A DNA stretch of 10,050 nucleotides, taken from NCBI RefSeq assembly GCF_000611645.1, contig NW_014012259.1:5084-15133 (forward strand), given 5' to 3'. The notes under the pieces were generated by a model. That model was not told the DNA's origin. It saw only the letters and a program-made list of their open reading frames with translations, and ran no database searches. This DNA comes from Monoraphidium neglectum (Eukaryota; Chlorophyta; Chlorophyceae; Sphaeropleales; Selenastraceae). Below, one piece after another: positions 9,501-10,050 of the stretch (position 1 is the stretch's first letter; the number at the start of each line of letters is the position of its first letter). The position numbers and the translations under genes were made by a program.

Positions 9501-9753
9501 CCCCTCCACTGCCTCGAAGCGGCCTGCCGTGCCCTCATGCCGCTCGCGCAAACTGCCCAGGCCGACGTATCGCTCCTTACATGCGGTCGATTATCACACA
9601 ACCAACAGCCAGCGGCACGATCGCCTTTGAGCTCTGACCCCATGTTCTGTGGACATGCCCCTGCTGTTGCCGCAGACGTGCTCAGCAGCGGTCCTGGCCT
9701 ACGGGCTGGACCGCCTCAACGTCAACATCAACCTGCTCACACAATGGCATCAG
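35..9753 (+). CDS. TmcB-like multi-PAS polytopic membrane protein, partial at both ends, 27 exons
   Basis: Proposed coding exons: 35-115, 636-720, 950-1039, 1248-1352, 1533-1610, 2126-2290, 2440-2529, 2653-2718, 2833-2937, 3055-3122, 3279-3437, 3614-3674, 3820-3945, 4185-4327, 4510-4672, 4897-4956, 5242-5375, 5606-5686, 5881-5962, 6250-6429, 6810-7079, 7250-7740, 7918-8101, 8262-8842, 8998-9159, 9372-9489, 9676-9753. Every junction is GT-AG and the joined frame stays open for 1335 residues. Visible parts in order: about six hydrophobic helices (1-170), helical TPR/HAT-like region (200-426), PAS 1 (about 430-545), degenerate PAS 2 (549-647), PAS 3 (650-757), degenerate PAS 4 (768-815), PAS-like 5 (912-970), acidic linker (1060-1215), a seventh TM helix (about 1244-1261) and a probable extracytosolic start. 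The layout and many local motifs match, from memory, algal proteins named tiny macrocysts protein B; their ligand and function are mostly unknown. It is probably a membrane signal sensor. No cyclase, kinase or LOV motif is visible. The start, stop and any output domain lie outside the window. Confidence 0.82.
116..635 (+). other. Intron 1 (520 bp) with a GT-rich array
   Basis: This long intron runs from donor GTGAGG to acceptor TTGCAG. It holds a TG/GC alternating array at 455-540 and no convincing coding exon. The Val-Cys and His-Thr rich open frames here are products of the dinucleotide repeat. Confidence 0.7.
455..540. repeat. (TG)n/(GC) alternating purine-pyrimidine microsatellite in intron 1
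   Basis: A pure run of about nine TG units starts at 455. It is followed by GTGCGC, CGTGCG tetranucleotide steps and nested palindromes such as GCACGTGC near 521-538. The whole tract alternates purine and pyrimidine almost perfectly, a composition known to favour Z-DNA. Confidence 0.95.
636..720 (+). CDS. Exon 2: transmembrane helix 2
   Basis: Encodes residues 28-55 after completing Met27. The stretch [19 protein letters not shown] is strongly hydrophobic and is probably the second membrane helix. It is bounded by acceptor TTGCAG and donor GTAAGG and ends in phase 0. Confidence 0.78.
816..863. repeat. Perfect 15-bp inverted repeat (hairpin) in intron 2
   Basis: The left arm GTGTGGCAACCTGTG at 816-830 is the exact reverse complement of CACAGGTTGCCACAC at 849-863. 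The loop is 18 bases. In RNA the stem can extend to about 18 pairs outward with two G-U wobbles (813-815 with 864-866). It lies wholly inside intron 2 (721-949). Confidence 0.9.
950..1039 (+). CDS. Exon 3: loop and start of transmembrane helix 3
   Basis: Encodes residues 56-85, including the loop [19 protein letters not shown] followed by the helix start [12 protein letters not shown]-x-N-x-LTR-x-PLA type loop is, from memory, typical of this family at this position. The donor GTCTGT at 1040 is weak. It was chosen because it alone joins in phase 0 to the acceptor at 1247. A GTGGCG donor four bases downstream, paired with the acceptor at 1215, is the alternative. Confidence 0.68.
1248..1352 (+). 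CDS. Exon 4: end of helix 3 and transmembrane helix 4
   Basis: Encodes residues 86-120. FVMVIMSTA completes helix 3, the short loop ADESPR follows, and [18 protein letters not shown] forms helix 4. The acceptor is ACCGCAG. A CAG at 1213-1215 also gives an open frame but does not match the phase of exon 3. The donor is GTGAGG at 1353, phase 0. Confidence 0.7.
1353..1532 (+). other. Intron 4: 180 bp, no in-frame stop
   Basis: The intron has a good donor (GTGAGG) and acceptor (CCCAG). Its length is divisible by three and it has no stop in the frame of exons 4 and 5, so retention would add 60 residues without a shift. Splicing places the Pro-Phe-Tyr of exon 5 directly after helix 4, as I recall for the family, so an intron is preferred. 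Confidence 0.6.
1533..1610 (+). CDS. Exon 5: transmembrane helix 5
   Basis: Encodes residues 121-146, [20 protein letters not shown] then YTCVLL, a hydrophobic, aromatic-rich helix. The donor is GTGCGC at 1611, phase 0. Reading through meets a TAG within three codons. Confidence 0.75.
1611..2125 (+). other. Intron 5 (515 bp) with an AT-rich island and a possible ratchet splice point
   Basis: This long intron separates helices 5 and 6. Around 1708-1760 it is strikingly AT-rich for this locus (repeated ATAT and TATT steps), followed by TTACCAG|GTAGGC at 1757-1769. No convincing coding exon is seen in either part. Confidence 0.65.
1757..1769 (+). promoter_or_regulatory. Candidate recursive (zero-length exon) splice site in intron 5
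   Basis: A pyrimidine-leaning tract ends in CAG at 1761-1763 and is followed directly by GTAGGC, so an acceptor abuts a donor. This could let the 515-bp intron be removed in two steps (153 and 362 bases). It is a motif match only and may be coincidence. Confidence 0.3.
2126..2290 (+). CDS. Exon 6: transmembrane helix 6 and juxtamembrane basic segment
   Basis: Encodes residues 147-201. [17 protein letters not shown] forms a helix followed by RRLRR, the positive-inside signature of a cytosolic exit. The segment then becomes polar and ends [14 protein letters not shown], leading into the soluble part. It is bounded by TTGCAG and GTGAGC, phase 0. Confidence 0.85.
2440..2529 (+). CDS. Exon 7: start of the cytosolic helical region
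   Basis: Encodes residues 202-231, including [20 protein letters not shown]. The R-V-W-D-E-D pattern after the last helix of the N-terminal bundle is, from memory, a hallmark of the TmcB-like family. The acceptor is CTCAG and the donor GTGAGT, phase 0. Confidence 0.83.
2653..2718 (+). CDS. Exon 8: helical repeat unit
   Basis: Encodes residues 232-253: [19 protein letters not shown] in the middle. An arg-tyr-pro turn followed by an amphipathic helix is the TPR/HAT-like pattern of the family. The acceptor is CCGCAG and the donor GTGTGT, phase 0. Confidence 0.82.
2833..2937 (+). CDS. Exon 9: helical repeat unit
   Basis: Encodes residues 254-288, including [17 protein letters not shown] and then [13 protein letters not shown]. 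The D-x-Q-A-A-R-x-x-L-Q-L pattern is the second helix of the TPR-like hairpin begun in exon 8. The donor is GTGATG, phase 0. Confidence 0.85.
3055..3122 (+). CDS. Exon 10: helical region, linker
   Basis: Encodes residues 289-310, [20 protein letters not shown] in the main part, and two bases of Arg311. The frame is fixed by exons 9 and 11. The donor GTGAGG at 3123 is phase 2. Read-through gives a TGA immediately. Confidence 0.82.
3279..3437 (+). CDS. Exon 11: helical region
   Basis: Encodes residues 312-363, beginning [20 protein letters not shown] and continuing [13 protein letters not shown]. The region is rich in Arg, Ala and Gln and helical in character. It ends [13 protein letters not shown], leading into a TPR-like unit in exon 12. 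The donor is GTGGGC at 3438, phase 2 (AG|G). Confidence 0.85.
3614..3674 (+). CDS. Exon 12: TPR/HAT-like unit
   Basis: Completes Arg364 and encodes residues 365-384, [20 protein letters not shown]. This matches closely the remembered family motif in which an ERYP turn precedes a helix carrying LLR-x-YG-x-FLE. The splice signals are weak (acceptor AAAG, donor GTTGGT), but the protein pattern fixes both ends. Confidence 0.85.
3820..3945 (+). CDS. Exon 13: TPR/HAT-like unit and linker to PAS 1
   Basis: Encodes residues 385-426. It starts [17 protein letters not shown], the second helix of the unit in exon 12. A Gly/Ser/Glu linker (GGSGEGHD) then leads to the PAS region. The donor is GTGAGT, phase 0. 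Confidence 0.85.
4185..4327 (+). CDS. Exon 14: N-terminal half of PAS domain 1
   Basis: Encodes residues 427-473 and two bases of Met474. [19 protein letters not shown] is the classical first PAS strands with the D-G-x-hydrophobic start, followed by [15 protein letters not shown]. The donor is GTGAGA, phase 2, splitting the Met of the L-M-P motif. Confidence 0.93.
4510..4672 (+). CDS. Exon 15: C-terminal half of PAS domain 1
   Basis: Completes Met474 and encodes residues 475-528. It begins [15 protein letters not shown], continues [10 protein letters not shown], then [13 protein letters not shown], the last PAS strands. The M-P-x-P-F-S-x-x-H-N-G-Y-L sequence is the typical S-box-type PAS core. 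No LOV cysteine motif (GRNCRFLQ type) is present, so a flavin-adduct photosensor is not indicated. Confidence 0.93.
4897..4956 (+). CDS. Exon 16: end of PAS domain 1 and linker
   Basis: Encodes residues 529-548. [12 protein letters not shown] is the final strand of PAS 1 and STRVR starts the linker into the next unit. The exon is only 60 bases. The donor is GTGAGT, phase 0. Confidence 0.85.
5242..5375 (+). CDS. Exon 17: degenerate PAS-like unit 2
   Basis: Encodes residues 549-592. It opens [19 protein letters not shown], the W-x-A-P-x-G-x-V-L-C-x-D pattern recalled for the family. [18 protein letters not shown] then parallels the GY-x4-LEG segment of PAS 1, although the rest of the fold is poorly conserved. 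The donor is GTGAGG, phase 2. Confidence 0.85.
5606..5686 (+). CDS. Exon 18: PAS-like unit 2, middle
   Basis: Completes Lys593 and encodes residues 594-619, [20 protein letters not shown] followed by TQLLH. It is helical and acidic. The acceptor is ACAG, the donor GTGGGG, phase 2 (AG|G into Arg620). Confidence 0.8.
5742..5769. repeat. Short AT-rich direct and inverted repeat in intron 18
   Basis: TGCATTATTA occurs twice (5742-5751 and 5756-5765). The second copy overlaps the near-palindrome GCATTATTAATGC at 5757-5769. It is small and may simply be a local duplication. Confidence 0.7.
5881..5962 (+). CDS. Exon 19: end of PAS-like unit 2
   Basis: Completes Arg620 and encodes residues 621-647: [20 protein letters not shown], then VIILNIE. 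Two beta strands flank a Gly turn, matching the terminal strands of a PAS fold. The donor is GTGGGG, phase 0. Confidence 0.83.
6250..6429 (+). CDS. Exon 20: N-terminal part of PAS domain 3
   Basis: Encodes residues 648-707. [20 protein letters not shown] forms the opening strands. [20 protein letters not shown] is the conserved middle, very like PAS 1 (GY-x4-LEG with P-P-P-Y). The acceptor CCCAG follows a C-rich tract. The donor is GTGCGA, phase 0. Confidence 0.92.
6430..6809 (+). other. Intron 20 (380 bp) with a GT-rich array
   Basis: This intron separates two halves of PAS 3. Most of its first half is a TG-rich microsatellite (6459-6604). The remainder shows no coding signal I can support. 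Confidence 0.75.
6459..6604. repeat. (TG)n microsatellite in intron 20
   Basis: This imperfect TG/CG array contains one pure run of 15 TG units (6553-6582) and one of nine (6533-6550). The last bases flip to GCGTACGTACACACGCGC, so the end of the array can fold back on the TG part. Confidence 0.95.
6810..7079 (+). CDS. Exon 21: end of PAS domain 3 and start of PAS-like unit 4
   Basis: Encodes residues 708-797. [20 protein letters not shown] and [10 protein letters not shown] complete PAS 3. [20 protein letters not shown] then starts a new PAS-like unit, ending VFGFEPE. The frame is phase 0 at both ends (acceptor AACAG, donor GTGAGC). Confidence 0.92.
7250..7740 (+). CDS. Exon 22: PAS-like unit 4 continued, variable linker, start of PAS-like unit 5
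   Basis: Encodes residues 798-960. [17 protein letters not shown] continues the unit begun in exon 21 and SWRVGVRAP is a strand. A Gly/Ala/Asp-rich variable loop follows (about 848-912). [20 protein letters not shown] then begins another PAS-like segment, ending [10 protein letters not shown] content is very high, which creates long antisense open frames. The donor is GTGAGG, phase 2. Confidence 0.9.
7918..8101 (+). CDS. Exon 23: PAS-like unit 5 end and Lys-rich linker
   Basis: Completes Arg961 and encodes residues 962-1022. [13 protein letters not shown] continues from exon 22. The Ala/Lys/Gly-rich segment [17 protein letters not shown] then leads to [15 protein letters not shown], a strand pair matching, from memory, the family's KVGPV-type segment. 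The donor is GTGCGA, phase 0. Confidence 0.88.
8262..8842 (+). CDS. Exon 24: short strand segment and long acidic Ser/Gly/Asp linker
   Basis: Encodes residues 1023-1215. [17 protein letters not shown] is a beta strand closing the preceding module. The remaining 150 or so residues are low complexity, with repeated [12 protein letters not shown] acidic serine motifs, a charged patch [17 protein letters not shown] and a Gly/Asp-rich end. This looks disordered and a likely phosphorylation target, an inference from composition. The donor is GTAGGG, phase 2. Confidence 0.88.
8998..9159 (+). CDS. Exon 25: basic juxtamembrane segment and transmembrane helix 7
   Basis: Completes Arg1216 and encodes residues 1217-1269. 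A strongly basic helix ([11 protein letters not shown]) is followed by [19 protein letters not shown], a clear membrane span, then polar STQIQGRF. The basic cluster before the helix suggests the PAS region is cytosolic and what follows is outside the cytosol. The donor is GTGAGC, phase 2. Confidence 0.9.
9372..9489 (+). CDS. Exon 26: start of the extracytosolic domain
   Basis: Completes Ile1270 and encodes residues 1271-1309, beginning [20 protein letters not shown]. In remembered family members a helical region with N-x-V-x-D and a DR(S/T)QL-like motif follows this membrane helix. The donor is GTGAGC, phase 0. Confidence 0.85.
9676..9753 (+). CDS. Exon 27 (last visible): extracytosolic domain continued
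   Basis: Encodes residues 1310-1335: [20 protein letters not shown], then TQWHQ. It is helical in character. The donor is GTGTGG, phase 0. The gene continues past the window. Confidence 0.8.
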
Positions 9754-9889
9754 GTGTGGGGCCGCAGGAGCGCTGCCCACAGCCGTCGATTATTTGTTTG
9801 GGCCGCTTCTTCCTGAGTATCCTTGTTTTTGTGCGCACACACATGCGTACGCATGCGGACCCACACACACACACGCGTGTGCGCGCGCG

Positions 9890-9927
<38 letters not shown>

Positions 9928-10013
9928 AACACACACAAACACACACAAACACACGCACGCACGCACACACGCGTGCGCGCACGTGCACGCACGCACGCGC
10001 ACACACACATACG

Positions 10014-10050
<37 letters not shown>
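9754..10050 (+). other. Intron 27, incomplete, dominated by a CA-rich array
   Basis: The intron begins GTGTGG and continues to the window end without a usable exon. From 9831 it is almost all CA/CG alternating repeat. The Val-Cys-rich reverse-strand open frames here are repeat translations. Confidence 0.7.
9831..10050. repeat. (CA)n/(CG) microsatellite in intron 27, running off the window
   Basis: The array has a pure run of 14 CA units (9894-9921), then three copies of a 10-base unit close to ACACACAAAC (9921-9950), then CACGCACGCG-type steps, and ends in a second pure CA run from 10022. On the plus strand it is complementary to the TG arrays of introns 1 and 20. Confidence 0.95.

Noticed and set aside
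9737..10050. Cys/Val-rich reverse-strand proteins
   Set aside because: They are translations of the CA/TG microsatellite, with no non-repeat content.

Overview
The window reads as nuclear DNA of a green alga (chlorophyte). It is GC-rich in exons, packed with short GT-AG introns, and carries long (GT)n/(CA)n dinucleotide arrays inside introns. The exons, read together, closely resemble the large family of algal membrane proteins annotated as tiny macrocysts protein B (TmcB)-like PAS-domain proteins. There are no bacterial-style operons, ribosome binding sites, RNA genes or CRISPR arrays. The lineage and family names come from memory of protein families, not from a search.

One plus-strand gene fills the window and runs off both ends. 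I reconstruct 27 internal exons between 35 and 9753 with 26 complete introns, a partial intron at 1-34 and another from 9754 to the end. The exons join in a single uninterrupted frame: 4006 coding bases, or 1335 complete codons after one leading base that belongs to an upstream codon. Residue numbers below refer to this partial protein. Neither the start codon nor the stop codon is in the window. All introns are phase 0 (18) or phase 2 (9); none is phase 1.

Region by region: exons 1-6 (35-2290) encode about six transmembrane helices. Exons 7-13 (2440-3945) encode a helical, TPR/HAT-like cytosolic region. Exons 14-16 (4185-4956) encode the best-preserved PAS domain. Exons 17-19 (5242-5962) encode a degenerate second PAS-like unit. 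Exons 20-21 (6250-7079) encode a third clear PAS domain. The end of exon 21 through exon 23 (to 8101) holds two more degenerate PAS-like units. Exon 24 (8262-8842) starts with a short beta-rich segment and then becomes an acidic, Ser/Gly/Asp-rich linker. Exon 25 (8998-9159) has a basic cluster followed by a seventh transmembrane helix. Exons 26-27 (9372-9753) begin a probable non-cytosolic domain that continues beyond the window.

The picture is of a polytopic membrane sensor with several cytosolic PAS modules; its output domain, if any, lies outside the window. Non-coding points of note are three long alternating purine-pyrimidine arrays in introns 1, 20 and 27 (the last in the opposite orientation), a perfect 15-bp inverted repeat in intron 2, a possible recursive splice point in intron 5, and an intron (4) that is stop-free and divisible by three.
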